Source: Paenacidovorax monticola
GTDB taxonomy: Bacteria > Pseudomonadota > Gammaproteobacteria > Burkholderiales > Burkholderiaceae_C
NCBI RefSeq assembly: GCF_014489595.1
Contig: NZ_CP060790.1
Location: 2,480,001 to 2,544,000 of the forward strand
Direction: 5' to 3'
DNA: 64,000 nt
Each line of letters starts with the position of its first letter. Within the stretch, counting starts at the first letter, position 1. Of the stretch, positions 18,043-27,322 are shown one piece after another. The translations under genes were made by a program, and so were the position numbers. Under the pieces are notes generated by a model, which made no database searches, was not told the origin of the DNA, and worked only from the letters and a program-made list of their open reading frames with translations.

Positions 18043-19739
18043 ATGCCGGCATCCCCCTCCTCCCCGCAACGCACCGACGCGCCGTTCCAGCGCCTGTGGC
18101 GCGGCTTCCTGACCGGCCGCGCCCTGGTGGCGCTGGCCTTGCTGGTGCTGCAGGGCGCGGGGTTGGCGCTGAACCAGAGCGCCGAGCCCCAGCTGGCGGC
18201 CCTGTGCGCGGCCTATCTGCTGGTGACCGTGCTCACCCGGCTGGTGGCAGGCCCGCAGCCGCCCTCGCCCGAGGCGGGGCCCACTGGCTGCCCGTGCTGG
18301 GCGTGGACCTGGTGATGGTGGGACTGCTGCAATGGCTGCAGACCGGCGCCATGAACTACACGCCGCTGTTCGGCATGCCCATCCTCATGGCCTCGGTGCT
18401 GGGCTCGCTCACGCTCGCACTGGGCGCCACGGCCAGTGCCACGCTCATGCTGCTGGGCGCCGCCTGGTGGCAAGGGCTCGACGGCGGCAGCGACGCTGCG
18501 CCGCGCTACCTCCAGGCCGCGCTGACCGGCACGGGCTACTTCATCGTGGCCTACCTCACGCACCAGCTGGCCCAGCGCCTGAACCGCGAGCAGCAGGTGT
18601 CGCAGCAAAGCCAGCGGCACGCCCGCGTCCAGGCCCAGATCAACGCCCTGGTGGTCGAGAACCTCGGCGACGGCGTGCTGGTGCTCGACGAGGATTTCAG
18701 CGTGCACGTCGCCAACCCGGCCGCGCTGCAGCTGCTGGGCGGCCCTCCGGGTCGCGAGACTCCGTTCTCGCTGGGGGCCCTGCCGGCCTGGGAGCCGCTG
18801 TGGAGCATGGCGCGGGCCACCTTCGCCACCGAGCAGCCCCAGGCCGCCGACGTGGGGCTGCTGCACCCGGGCCAGAGCCCCACGGGACTGCGTGTGCGCA
18901 CCTGGCTGACCACCACCCGCGCCGCCGCACGCGAGTCCCACACCGAACAACAGTGCGTGATGTTCCTGCACGACCTGCGCGAACTGGAGGCGCGCCTGCG
19001 CACCGAAAAGCTGGCGGCCATGGGCCGCATGTCCGCCGCCGTGGCCCACGAGATCCGCAATCCGCTGGCCGCCATCGTGCAGGCCAACGCCCTGCTCAGC
19101 GAAGACCTGCGCGATCCCGGCCAGCAGCGCCTGACCCACATGGTCCAGCAGAATGCCGAGCGCCTGGCGCGCATCGCGGAAGAGGTGCTGGACATCGCGC
19201 GCGTGCAGCACCAGATCAGCCATGCCCCCGCCGCCACGCTCGCGCTCGACGAAACCGTGTCGCAGGCCTGGCAGGACTGGCACGCGCAAGACCCCGCGCA
19301 CCGCCGGGCCCGCGTCGCCCTGGAGGCTGGCGGCGTCCAGGTCGAGTTCGACGCCGACCACCTGCGCCGCGTGCTCATCAACCTGCTGGACAACGCCTTG
19401 CGCCACATGGGCTCCGAGCCCGACTCGCTGCAGATCATCACGCGCATCGGCGACGCGGGCCAGGTCGGCCTGCAGGTCTGGAGCGACGGCGCACCGCTGG
19501 ACCCGTCCGTGGAGCGCCACCTGTTCGAACCCTTCTTCTCCTCGCACAGCCGCTCCAGCGGCCTGGGCCTCTACATCTGCCGCGAGCTGTGCCAGCGCCA
19601 TGGCGCCTCCATCGGCTACCAGCGTCTGGCGCGCACCACGGAGAGGGGCAGCACCGGCGGCAATGCATTCACCGTCGTCTTCCGCCGGACCACCCGCCCC
19701 GCGGAGCCTGCATCCCTGTTTGACACAATCGTGGTCTGA
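18043..19739 (+). CDS. pilS: PilS-type sensor histidine kinase (one frameshift)
   Basis: This is a membrane sensor kinase of about 565 residues. An N-terminal block of about six transmembrane helices is followed by a PAS-like segment (VVENLGDGVLVLDEDFSVHV), the dimerisation/phospho-acceptor helix with the H box VAHEIRNPLAAIVQA, and the ATPase domain (N box NLLDNALRHM, G box SGLGLYICREL). It has the architecture of PilS, the pilin-gene sensor. One G is missing from the run at 18276-18279; correction joins PSPEAG to HWLPVLGVDLVMVG. The response regulator follows five bases after the stop. The assignment rests on architecture and on the paired regulator. Confidence 0.88.
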
Positions 19740-19744
19740 TCTCC

Positions 19745-21243
19745 ATGGCCGCCATGAACGCATCCATTCTTGTTGTCGACGACGAACCCGACCTGCGGAC
19801 CCTCTACGAACTGACGCTGCTGCGCGAGGGCTATCGCGTGGAGACGGCCGCCAACGTGCAGGAGGCCCGCCAGCACCTGCGCGAACAGCGCTTCGACGCC
19901 GTGCTCACCGACATGCGCCTGCCCGACGGCTTCGGCATGGAGTTGCTGCTCGACCTGCGCGAGCAGCAGCGGCGCGAGCGCTGCGTGGTGATGACCGCCT
20001 ACGGCTCGGCGGAGAATGCCGTCGAGGCCCTGCGCGCCGGCGCCTTCGACTACCTCACCAAGCCCGTGGACCTCAAACAGTTCCGGGCCGTCGTGGCCTC
20101 GGCGGTGCAGGGCACGGGCGGCGTTCCCCCGCCGCGCTCCTCGCGCGGCACCACGGCGCGGGCGAGCGCGCAAAGCGACCCCCAGAGCGCATCGGCGGCG
20201 CTGGAGCGGCTGGTTGGCGAGTCGGAGCCCATGCAGGCCGTCAAGCAGCGCATCGCCAAGGTGGCGCGCGGCATGGCGCCCGTGCTGATCCACGGCGAAT
20301 CGGGCACCGGCAAGGAACTGGTCGCCCGCGCGCTGCACGCCAACAGCCAGCGCGCCGAGGGGCCGCTCGTGGCCGTGAACTGCGGCGCCATTCCCGAGAA
20401 CCTGCTGGAGGCCGAATTCTTCGGCGCCCGCAAAGGCTCCTACACGGGTGCCGTGCAGGACCGTGACGGCTACTTCCAGGCCGCACGCGGCGGCACGCTG
20501 TTCCTCGACGAAATCGGCGACCTGCCGCTGGCCATGCAGTCCAAGCTGCTGCGCGCCATCCAGGAACGCAGCGTGCGGCCCCTGGGCTCCACGCAGGAAG
20601 AGGCCGTGGACGTGCGCATCGTGAGCGCGACCCACCGCGACCTGGCGCAGGACGTGCAGTCCGGCCGCTTCCGGCAAGACCTGTACTACCGACTCAACGT
20701 GATCGAACTCGTGATCCCGCCGCTGCGCGAGCGCCGCGAGGATCTGCCGGCCCTGTGCACGGCCCTGCTCGCACGCATCGCACACGAGTCGGGCCTGAGC
20801 ACGCCCCGGCTGACCGAGGGCGCGCTCCAGCAGATCATGGCCCACCCCCTCACAGGCAACGTGCGCGAACTCGAGAACCTGCTGCACCGCGCCCTCACCC
20901 TCAGCGAGGGGGGCGAACTCCATGTGGAATGCAGGCCGTCGCCCAGCCTGCCCCCGCCGAGGCACAGGCCCATCCCGCTGCGCCAGCCGCCGCCATGCCG
21001 CCGGCCGCCCCGCCGGTGCTGCCCCCCACGGCCCCGGCCGAGGAAGAGCTGCCGTCCGACCTGCAGGCCTGGCTGGACCAGCAGGAGCGCGACATCCTGG
21101 TGCGTGCCCTGCGCGAAACCGGCTTCAACCGCACCGCCACGGCCGCGCGCCTGGGCATCAGCCTGCGGCAGATCCGCTACCGCATCGCCCGCCTGCAGAT
21201 CGCCGCCCCCCAGGACACCGACGCCCATGACGACGCCTGCTGA
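19745..21243 (+). CDS. pilR: PilR-type sigma-54 response regulator (one frameshift)
   Basis: This is an NtrC-family regulator of about 499 residues. A receiver domain with phospho-acceptor Asp in [12 protein letters not shown] is followed by a sigma-54 AAA+ domain (Walker [16 protein letters not shown], the sigma-54 loop as [19 protein letters not shown]) and a Fis-type HTH ([19 protein letters not shown]). GSYTGA is a variant of the usual GAFTGA loop. The frame breaks near 20930, in the linker before the HTH. This is the one break here not clearly in a homopolymer, so the exact point is uncertain. An ATG at 19754 is an alternative start. The protein should activate sigma-54 promoters such as pilA when phosphorylated by PilS. 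Confidence 0.88.
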
Positions 21244-21855
21244 GCCCGTGGGCCCGCAGGGCGGCTGGGACGGCGGCTGGCACCGTGCGGCGCTGCGCGA
21301 GCCCTCGCCCAATTTCGGTCCCCGGCCCGCGGGCGCGCAGGTGGACCTGATCGTGGTGCACTCCATCAGCCTGCCGCCGGGGCAGTACGGCAACGGCGCC
21401 GTGCAGCAGCTCTTCACGAACCGGCTCGACTGGGACGCACATCCTTATTACCAGAGCATCCGTGGGCTCGAGGTGTCTGCCCATTTCTTCATCACGCGCG
21501 AGGGCGCGCTCTGGCAGTTCGTGGACTGCGACCAGCGCGCATGGCACGCAGGGGCTTCGCACTACCGGGGGCGCGAGCGCTGCAACGACGACTCCATCGG
21601 CATCGAGCTCGAAGGACTGGAGGGCGAGACCTTCGAGCCCCCCAGTACACGGCCCTCGCTCGCCTGTGCGCCGATCTGGCAGAGCGCTACCCCATCGCCC
21701 ACATCGCGGGCCACGAGCACATCGCCCCCGGCCGCAAGCTGGACCCCGGCCCCGGTTTCTCCTGGCCCCGGCTTCAGGGCGCGCTGGCATGGCCTACTTC
21801 TCGTTTTCCCGCTGGCGTTCTCGCCAACCCCCCAAAAAATACTGGGGATTTGTAG
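21227..21855 (+). CDS. ampD: 1,6-anhydro-N-acetylmuramyl-L-alanine amidase AmpD (one frameshift)
   Basis: This is a cytoplasmic zinc amidase of about 209 residues that splits anhydro-muropeptides during cell-wall recycling. Visible segments are VDLIVVHSISLPPGQYG, the zinc His region in DQRAWHAGASHYRGRERCNDDSIGIELEG, and HIAGHEHIAPGRKLDPGPGF. One C is missing from the run at 21638-21643; restoring it gives TFEPPQYTALARLCADLAE. The gene starts inside the 3' end of pilR (17-base overlap), so the two may be co-translated. The C-terminus runs about 20 residues past the usual end of the fold. Confidence 0.92.
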
Positions 21856-22070
21856 CGCCGCCACACCCCGGAATCAAAAAAAGCGGCGCGCACCGTTCCG
21901 GAAGAATCCAGCCGCCATGCCGTCCTCCGGGACGAACCTGCCGTGCAAGCTGCGCCAGTCGGTCTTCCCGCATCAAAAATCCCCATGAATGGGGGCGCCG
22001 AGCACCATCTCCGGCAGCACGCGCGGAGGTGAAACAGCCTGTTTCGAAATCGCGGCCCATCGGGAGCGAT

Positions 22071-22086
22071 ACACTACCGGTAGTGT
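22071..22086 (+). promoter_or_regulatory. NrdR box 1 upstream of nrdA
   Basis: ACACTACCGGTAGTGT is a perfect 16-base palindrome matching the outer positions of the NrdR consensus (ACACWATATATWGTGT). It lies 124 bases before the nrdA start. Confidence 0.75.
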
Positions 22087-22102
22087 CTTGTGATCACAGG
22101 AC

Positions 22103-22118
22103 ACCCCAGATATAGTGT
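22103..22118 (+). promoter_or_regulatory. NrdR box 2 upstream of nrdA
   Basis: ACCCCAGATATAGTGT matches most positions of the NrdR consensus. It starts exactly 32 bases after box 1, about three helical turns, the spacing known for paired NrdR sites. NrdR is an ATP/dATP-sensing repressor of ribonucleotide reductase genes. Confidence 0.75.
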
Positions 22119-22209
22119 GCAGCAGTCTTCGACCCCCTGTGCACGCCAACCCGCTCGCGGCACCCGCGCCCATGCCGCCGGCTTGATACCAGCCCCCAGA
22201 GAGGATCCC

Positions 22210-25140
22210 ATGCAAACTGCATTGAACAACCCATCCACCGCGCGCGCCGAAACGGCGCCCCATGCATCGGCCGCCGGCGAATCGCCGCTGGCCAGCCCTC
22301 TGCTGGCGCACTACCAGATCCTGCGCCGCAACGGCGCCGTCGTGCCCTTCGAGCCCCAGAAGATCGCCGTGGCCCTGATGAAGGCCTTCCTGGCCGTGCA
22401 TGGCACGCAGGGTGCCGCCTCGGCCAGCGTGCGCGAGGTCGTGGACGAGCTGACCCACAACGTGGTGCGCGCCCTCACGCGCTCGCGCCCGGGCGGCGGC
22501 ACCTTCCACATCGAGGACGTGCAGGACCAGGTCGAGCTGGGCCTCATGCGCGGCGGCCACCATGAGGTCGCCCGCGCCTACGTGCTGTACCGCGAGCGGC
22601 GCGCCCAGGAACGCGCACGCCAGCATGAGCAACAGGTGCCCCAGGCACCGGCGCTGCACGTGCTCGACAACGGCCAGCGCGTGGTGCTGGACCAGGCACG
22701 CCTGCGCGGGCTGATCGAATCCTCCTGCGCCGGGCTGAGCGGCGACATCCAGGCCGAGCCCATCGTGGCCGAAACGCTGCGCAACCTCTACGACGGCGTG
22801 CCCATGGACGAGGTGTACAAGGCCTCCATCCTGGCCGCGCGCACGCTCATCGAGAAGGACCCGGACTACACCTACGCCACCGCGCGCCTGCTGCTGCACA
22901 CCATCGTGCGCGAAGTGCTGGGCCAGGACGTGGTGCCGGCCGCCATGGGCGAGGCCTATGCCAACTACTTCCCGCAGTTCATCCAGAAGGGCGTGGACAA
23001 CGAACTCCTGGACCCCAAGCTGCTGCAGTTCGACCTGCGGCGCCTGGCCAGCGCCCTGAAGCCCGAGCGCGACCAGCAATTCGACTATCTGGGCCTGCAG
23101 ACGCTGTACGACCGCTACTTCCTGCACGTGCGCAAGACCCGCATCGAGCTGCCGCAGGCCTTCTTCATGCGCGTGGCCATGGGCCTCGCTCTGAACGAGT
23201 CCGACCGGGAGGCCCGCGCCATCGAGTTCTACGAGGTGCTGTCGTCCTTCGACTTCATGTCGAGCACGCCCACGCTCTTCAACAGCGGCACGCTGCGCTC
23301 GCAGCTCTCGAGCTGCTACCTGACCACGGTGCCCGACGACCTGGATGGCATCTACGAGTCGATCAAGGAAAACGCCCTGCTCTCCAAGTTCGCGGGCGGC
23401 CTGGGCAATGACTGGACGCGCGTGCGCGCCCTGGGCTCGCACATCAAGGGCACGAACGGCGAATCGCAGGGCGTGGTGCCCTTCCTCAAGGTGGTGAACG
23501 ACACGGCCGTGGCCGTGAACCAGGGCGGCAAGCGCAAGGGCGCGGTGTGCACGTACCTGGAAACCTGGCACCTGGATATTGAAGAGTTCCTGGAACTGCG
23601 CAAGAACACCGGCGACGACCGCCGCCGCACGCACGACATGAACACGGCCAACTGGATCCCCGACCTGTTCATGCGCCGCGTGATGGAAAAGGGCACCTGG
23701 ACGCTGTTCTCGCCCTCCAACGTGCCCGACCTGCACGACCTCTTCGGCGCCGACTTCGAACGCGCCTACGTGGCCTATGAAGAAAAGGCCGCGCGCGGCG
23801 AGATCAAGCCCAGCAAGACCGTGCAGGCCACCGACCTGTGGCGCAAGATCCTGACCATGCTGTTCGAGACCGGCCACCCCTGGATCACGTTCAAGGACGC
23901 CTGCAACGTGCGCTCGCCCCAGCAGCACGCCGGCGTGGTGCACTCGTCCAACCTGTGCACCGAGATCACGCTGAACACCAGCGACACCGAGACCGCCGTG
24001 TGCAACCTGGGCTCGGTCAACCTGCTGCGCCACCTGAAGGACGACAAGCTCGACCACGACAAGCTGCGCAAGACCATCGCCACGGCCATGCGCATGCTCG
24101 ACAACGTGATCGACATCAACTACTACGCCGTGCAGAAGGCCAAGGACTCCAACCTGCGCCACCGCCCCGTGGGCCTGGGCCTCATGGCCTTCCAGGACAG
24201 CCTGTACGAGCTGCGCATCCCCTACGCGTCCGACGCCGCCGTGGCCTTCGCCGACGAGTCGATGGAAGCCATCTGCTACTACGCCTACTGGGCCTCGACC
24301 GAGCTGGCCAAGGAGCGCGGCCAGTATTCGAGCTACAAGGGTTCGCTGTGGGACCGCGGCATCCTGCCCCTGGACACGCTGAACCTGCTGGAGCAGGCCC
24401 GCGGCGGCTATGTGGAAGTGGACCGCTCCATGCGCCTGGACTGGGAGTCCCTGCGCAAGAAGATCGCCCAGGACGGCATGCGCAACTCCAACTGCGTGGC
24501 CATCGCGCCCACCGCCACGATCTCGAACATCGTGGGCGTGGACGCATCCATCGAGCCCTCGTTCGGCAACCTGTCGGTCAAGTCCAACCTCTCGGGCGAG
24601 TTCACGGTGATCAACGCCTACCTCGTGCGCGACCTCAAGCGCCTGGGCCTGTGGGACGACGTGATGGTCATGGACCTCAAGCACTTCAAGGGCTCGCTGC
24701 ATCCGATCGACCGCGTGCCGCAGGACGTGAAGGCGCTGTACTCCACGGCCTTCGAGGTCGAGCCGCGCTGGCTCGTCGAAGCCGCGTCGCGCCGCCAGAA
24801 GTGGATCGACCAGGCGCAGAGCCTCAACATCTACATGGCGGGTGCATCGGGCAAGAAGCTCGACGACACCTACAAGCTCGCCTGGGTGCGGGGCCTCAAG
24901 ACCACGTACTACCTGCGCACGCAGAGCGCGACCCACGTCGAGATGAGCACCGTGAACACGCGCCAGCTCAACGCCGTGTCGGCAGGCAGCGACGGCGGCA
25001 TGCAGGCCTCCGCGCCCTCCGCACAACCCGGCGTGCTGGAGGCCGCGGCCGCAGCGGCGCACGCGCAGTCCGCTGCACTGCCTGCCACCGACGTCCAGTT
25101 CTGCGCGATCGACGACCCGACTTGCGAAGCCTGCCAGTAA
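22210..25140 (+). CDS. nrdA: Ribonucleoside-diphosphate reductase, alpha subunit
   Basis: This is the catalytic subunit (976 residues) of class I ribonucleotide reductase, which makes dNDPs from NDPs. An N-terminal ATP-cone (about 40-130; ILRRNGAVVPFEPQKI) is the allosteric activity site. The catalytic barrel has the first redox Cys in LSSCYLTTVPDD, the radical-path motif SNLCTEITLNTSDTETAVCNLGS (split by active-site residues N, C and E), and a C-terminal redox pair CEAC in DDPTCEACQ. The long C-terminus rich in Ala is normal for Chlamydia-like/betaproteobacterial enzymes. The frame is intact. nrdB follows after 128 bases; both are probably under the NrdR boxes. Confidence 0.97.
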   Translation: MQTALNNPSTARAETAPHASAAGESPLASPLLAHYQILRRNGAVVPFEPQKIAVALMKAFLAVHGTQGAASASVREVVDELTHNVVRALTRSRPGGGTFHIEDVQDQVELGLMRGGHHEVARAYVLYRERRAQERARQHEQQVPQAPALHVLDNGQRVVLDQARLRGLIESSCAGLSGDIQAEPIVAETLRNLYDGVPMDEVYKASILAARTLIEKDPDYTYATARLLLHTIVREVLGQDVVPAAMGEAYANYFPQFIQKGVDNELLDPKLLQFDLRRLASALKPERDQQFDYLGLQTLYDRYFLHVRKTRIELPQAFFMRVAMGLALNESDREARAIEFYEVLSSFDFMSSTPTLFNSGTLRSQLSSCYLTTVPDDLDGIYESIKENALLSKFAGGLGNDWTRVRALGSHIKGTNGESQGVVPFLKVVNDTAVAVNQGGKRKGAVCTYLETWHLDIEEFLELRKNTGDDRRRTHDMNTANWIPDLFMRRVMEKGTWTLFSPSNVPDLHDLFGADFERAYVAYEEKAARGEIKPSKTVQATDLWRKILTMLFETGHPWITFKDACNVRSPQQHAGVVHSSNLCTEITLNTSDTETAVCNLGSVNLLRHLKDDKLDHDKLRKTIATAMRMLDNVIDINYYAVQKAKDSNLRHRPVGLGLMAFQDSLYELRIPYASDAAVAFADESMEAICYYAYWASTELAKERGQYSSYKGSLWDRGILPLDTLNLLEQARGGYVEVDRSMRLDWESLRKKIAQDGMRNSNCVAIAPTATISNIVGVDASIEPSFGNLSVKSNLSGEFTVINAYLVRDLKRLGLWDDVMVMDLKHFKGSLHPIDRVPQDVKALYSTAFEVEPRWLVEAASRRQKWIDQAQSLNIYMAGASGKKLDDTYKLAWVRGLKTTYYLRTQSATHVEMSTVNTRQLNAVSAGSDGGMQASAPSAQPGVLEAAAAAAHAQSAALPATDVQFCAIDDPTCEACQ

Positions 25141-25268
25141 GCAGGCCCGCGTGGCCCTCCGCGCCGAGGGCCACGCATGTGCCATGAAGCAACAAATCCT
25201 TGCGGCACAACGCTCCAGCGCTTTTCATTTTGCAGCGCTGCTTTCATAATCCGATCACTGGAAAATCT

Positions 25269-26456
25269 ATGCTGACCTGGGACGAAGAAGTCAAGCCCTC
25301 ATCGCAAAAACCATTGGACGGCGGTTCACTCCAAAATCGCCAGGAGGCACAGCCGCCTCTGCCAGTCCAAGCCCCGGCATTGCAACCCGTTTCGCCCTCG
25401 GCATCCGCGCACGCGGTGCCCGCAGCAGCCGCACAGCAACGCCGCGTGAACGCGGCCGACAAGCGCATCATCAACGGCCAGACCGACGTCAACCAGCTGG
25501 TGCCGTTCAAGTACAAGTGGGCCTGGGAAAAGTACCTCGCCACCTGCGCCAACCACTGGATGCCGCAAGAGGTCAACATGACCCGCGACATCGCGCTGTG
25601 GAAAGATCCGAACGGCCTGTCCGAAGACGAGCGCCGCATCATCAAGCGCAACCTCGGCTTCTTCGTGACGGCCGACTCGCTGGCTGCCAACAACATCGTG
25701 CTGGGCACCTACCGCCACATCACGGCGCCCGAGTGCCGCCAGTTCCTGCTGCGCCAGGCTTTCGAGGAAGCGATCCACACGCACGCCTACCAGTACATCG
25801 TGGAGTCGCTGGGCCTGGATGAAGGCGAGATCTTCAACGCCTACAACGAAGTCGCCTCGATCCGCGACAAGGACGAATTCCTGATCCCGTTCATCGACGC
25901 GATCATGAACCCCGACTTCAAGACCGGCACGCCCGAGAACGACCAGACACTGCTCAAGTCGCTGATCGTGTTCGCCTGCCTGATGGAAGGGCTGTTCTTC
26001 TACGTCGGCTTCACGCAGATTCTTGCGCTGGGCCGCCAGAACAAGATGACCGGCGCCGCGGAGCAGTACCAGTACATCCTGCGCGACGAGTCGATGCACT
26101 GCAACTTCGGCATCGACCTGATCAACCAGCTCAAGCTCGAGAACCCGCACCTGTGGACCGCCGAGTTCAAGGCCGAGATCAAGGCGCTGTTCCTCAAGGC
26201 CGTGGAACTGGAGTACCGCTACGCCGAGGACACCATGCCGCGTGGCGTGCTGGGGCTCAACGCCTCCATGTTCAAGGGCTACCTGCGCTACATCGCCAAC
26301 CGCCGTGCCACCCAGATCGGTCTGGAGGCACTCTTCCCCAACGAGGAAAATCCGTTCCCCTGGATGAGCGAGATGATCGACTTGAAGAAGGAGCGCAACT
26401 TCTTCGAGACCCGCGTCATCGAGTACCAGTCAGGCGGAGCGCTTTCCTGGGACTGA
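25269..26456 (+). CDS. nrdB: Ribonucleoside-diphosphate reductase, beta subunit
   Basis: This is the radical-generating subunit (395 residues). About 60 low-complexity residues precede the ferritin-like core. The sequence is strikingly close to the Chlamydia-type NrdB ([49 protein letters not shown]). The position that is Phe in the Chlamydia enzyme is Tyr here (about residue 174). The first metal ligand is Asp (about 136, in VTADSL) instead of Glu. These residues fit a di-iron tyrosyl-radical enzyme in a Chlamydia-like scaffold. Other ligands are Glu167 and His170. The ATG at 25269 has no strong ribosome site but is the only good start. Confidence 0.95.
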   Translation: MLTWDEEVKPSSQKPLDGGSLQNRQEAQPPLPVQAPALQPVSPSASAHAVPAAAAQQRRVNAADKRIINGQTDVNQLVPFKYKWAWEKYLATCANHWMPQEVNMTRDIALWKDPNGLSEDERRIIKRNLGFFVTADSLAANNIVLGTYRHITAPECRQFLLRQAFEEAIHTHAYQYIVESLGLDEGEIFNAYNEVASIRDKDEFLIPFIDAIMNPDFKTGTPENDQTLLKSLIVFACLMEGLFFYVGFTQILALGRQNKMTGAAEQYQYILRDESMHCNFGIDLINQLKLENPHLWTAEFKAEIKALFLKAVELEYRYAEDTMPRGVLGLNASMFKGYLRYIANRRATQIGLEALFPNEENPFPWMSEMIDLKKERNFFETRVIEYQSGGALSWD

Positions 26457-26487
26457 CGTCCTGGCACGCACCATGACCCCCACACCA

Positions 26488-26530
26488 CGCCCCAAGCGGA
26501 CCGCTTCCCAGAATGCGGCAGCTTGGGGCG
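26488..26530 (+). terminator. Inverted repeat after nrdB, possible weak terminator
   Basis: CGCCCCAAGC at 26488-26497 pairs exactly with GCTTGGGGCG at 26521-26530, with a 23-base spacer that may form an inner stem (GCGGACCGC). TTTCC follows rather than a full T tract. It is placed to end the nrdAB transcript. Confidence 0.5.
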
Positions 26531-26540
26531 TTTCCGCGTT

Positions 26541-26570
26541 CATGGCGATGGGATATGCCCCATCGCCATG
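26541..26570 (+). promoter_or_regulatory. Perfect 12-bp hairpin upstream of the H1-like gene
   Basis: CATGGCGATGGG and CCCATCGCCATG form a perfect stem around a six-base loop (ATATGC). It lies 61 bases before the H1-like start, with no T tract, so it may be an operator or a 5' leader structure. Its role is unknown. Confidence 0.5.
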
Positions 26571-26631
26571 GATCGTTTCCTGCCCACAGAAGGCATGAAG
26601 CGCTCTTTGCAAATTGACCAAGGAGAACATG

Positions 26632-27207
26632 ATGGCAACTGCGAAAAAACCGGCTGCAAAAAAGGCCGCTCCCGCCAAGAAGGCTGCACCTGCTAAGAAG
26701 GCAACCCCCGCGAAGAAGGCCGTAGCCGCCAAGAAGGCAGCACCGGCCAAGAAGGCCGCTCCCGCCAAGAAGGCAGCACCGGCCAAGAAGGCTGCGCCCA
26801 CCAAAAAGGCTGTAGCCGCCAAGAAGGCAGCACCGGCCAAGAAGGCTGCGCCCGCCAAAAAGGCTGTAGCCGCCAAGAAGGCAGCACCGGCCAAGAAGGC
26901 TGCGCCCGCCAAAAAGGCTGTAGCCGCCAAGAAGGCAGCACCGGCCAAGAAGGCTGCGCCCGCCAAAAAGGCTGTAGCCGCCAAGAAGGCAGCACCGGCC
27001 AAAAAGGCTGCGCCCGCCAAAAAGGCTGTAGCCGCCAAGAAGGCAGCACCGGCCAAAAAGGCTGCGCCCGCCAAGAAGGCCGCTCCGGCCAAGAAAGCCG
27101 CCCCCAAAAAGGCAGCAAAGGCCCCTGCCCCTGCCGCCGCCCCTGCGGCGCAGACCACGCTGAACCCGCAAGCCGCATGGCCCTTCCCTACCGGAGGCAA
27201 GCCGTAA
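26632..27207 (+). CDS. Lysine/alanine/proline-rich histone H1-like DNA-binding protein
   Basis: This is a strongly basic protein of 191 residues made almost entirely of AAPAKK and AVAAKK repeats, like the C-terminal tail of eukaryotic H1 and the bacterial H1-like proteins common in Burkholderiales. It probably binds and compacts DNA without sequence specificity. Residues 1 to about 170 are repeats; the tail (PAPAAAPAAQTTLNPQAAWP) is not. AAGGAG at 26619-26624 is a good ribosome site for the ATG at 26632; an ATG immediately before it (26629) is also possible. The DNA contains five near-identical 54-base units, so the copy number may vary between strains. A terminator follows. Confidence 0.85.
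   Translation: MATAKKPAAKKAAPAKKAAPAKKATPAKKAVAAKKAAPAKKAAPAKKAAPAKKAAPTKKAVAAKKAAPAKKAAPAKKAVAAKKAAPAKKAAPAKKAVAAKKAAPAKKAAPAKKAVAAKKAAPAKKAAPAKKAVAAKKAAPAKKAAPAKKAAPAKKAAPKKAAKAPAPAAAPAAQTTLNPQAAWPFPTGGKP
26809..27078 (+). repeat. 54-bp tandem repeat (five copies) in the H1-like gene
   Basis: Units begin GCTGTAGCCGCCAAGAAG at 26809, 26863, 26917, 26971 and 27025. They are almost identical at the DNA level, including the choice between AAA and AAG codons, which points to recent unit duplication. Each unit encodes 18 residues of the AAPAKK/AVAAKK pattern. Confidence 0.9.
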
Positions 27208-27237
27208 GGCACGACGGCGGACGTTCAGCCCGTCCCC

Positions 27238-27265
27238 AGCCCGGCCTCCGTGCCGGGCTTTTTTA
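27238..27265 (+). terminator. Rho-independent terminator after the H1-like gene
   Basis: AGCCCGGC pairs with GCCGGGCT around a short loop and is followed by TTTTTT. It lies 30 bases after the stop codon. Confidence 0.9.
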
Positions 27266-27322
27266 TGGGCCCTCGCGCACCGTAAGTGCCCGCCCGCAGC
27301 AGCCCGGGCAGGCACCGGGAAC

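Larger units (their letters stand above)
21856..22209 (+). promoter_or_regulatory. nrdA upstream region
   Basis: This 354-base gap has no convincing gene. The half nearest nrdA holds the two NrdR boxes listed separately. A short hairpin (TCCCCAT/ATGGGGG near 21980-21995) with T residues on the minus strand would read as a terminator only in the antisense direction. The nrdA ribosome site is AGAGAGGA, ending just before 22210. Confidence 0.5.

Noticed and set aside
21973..21998. Hairpin with T tract in the ampD-nrdA gap.
   Set aside because: The T tract is on the minus strand, and no minus-strand gene is visible upstream of it, so a terminator role is not supported.
23838..25187. Long frames overlapping nrdA, miaB, ffh and other conserved genes on either strand.
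   Set aside because: They are high-GC shadow frames with Arg/Ala/Gly/His-rich composition and no recognisable domains.
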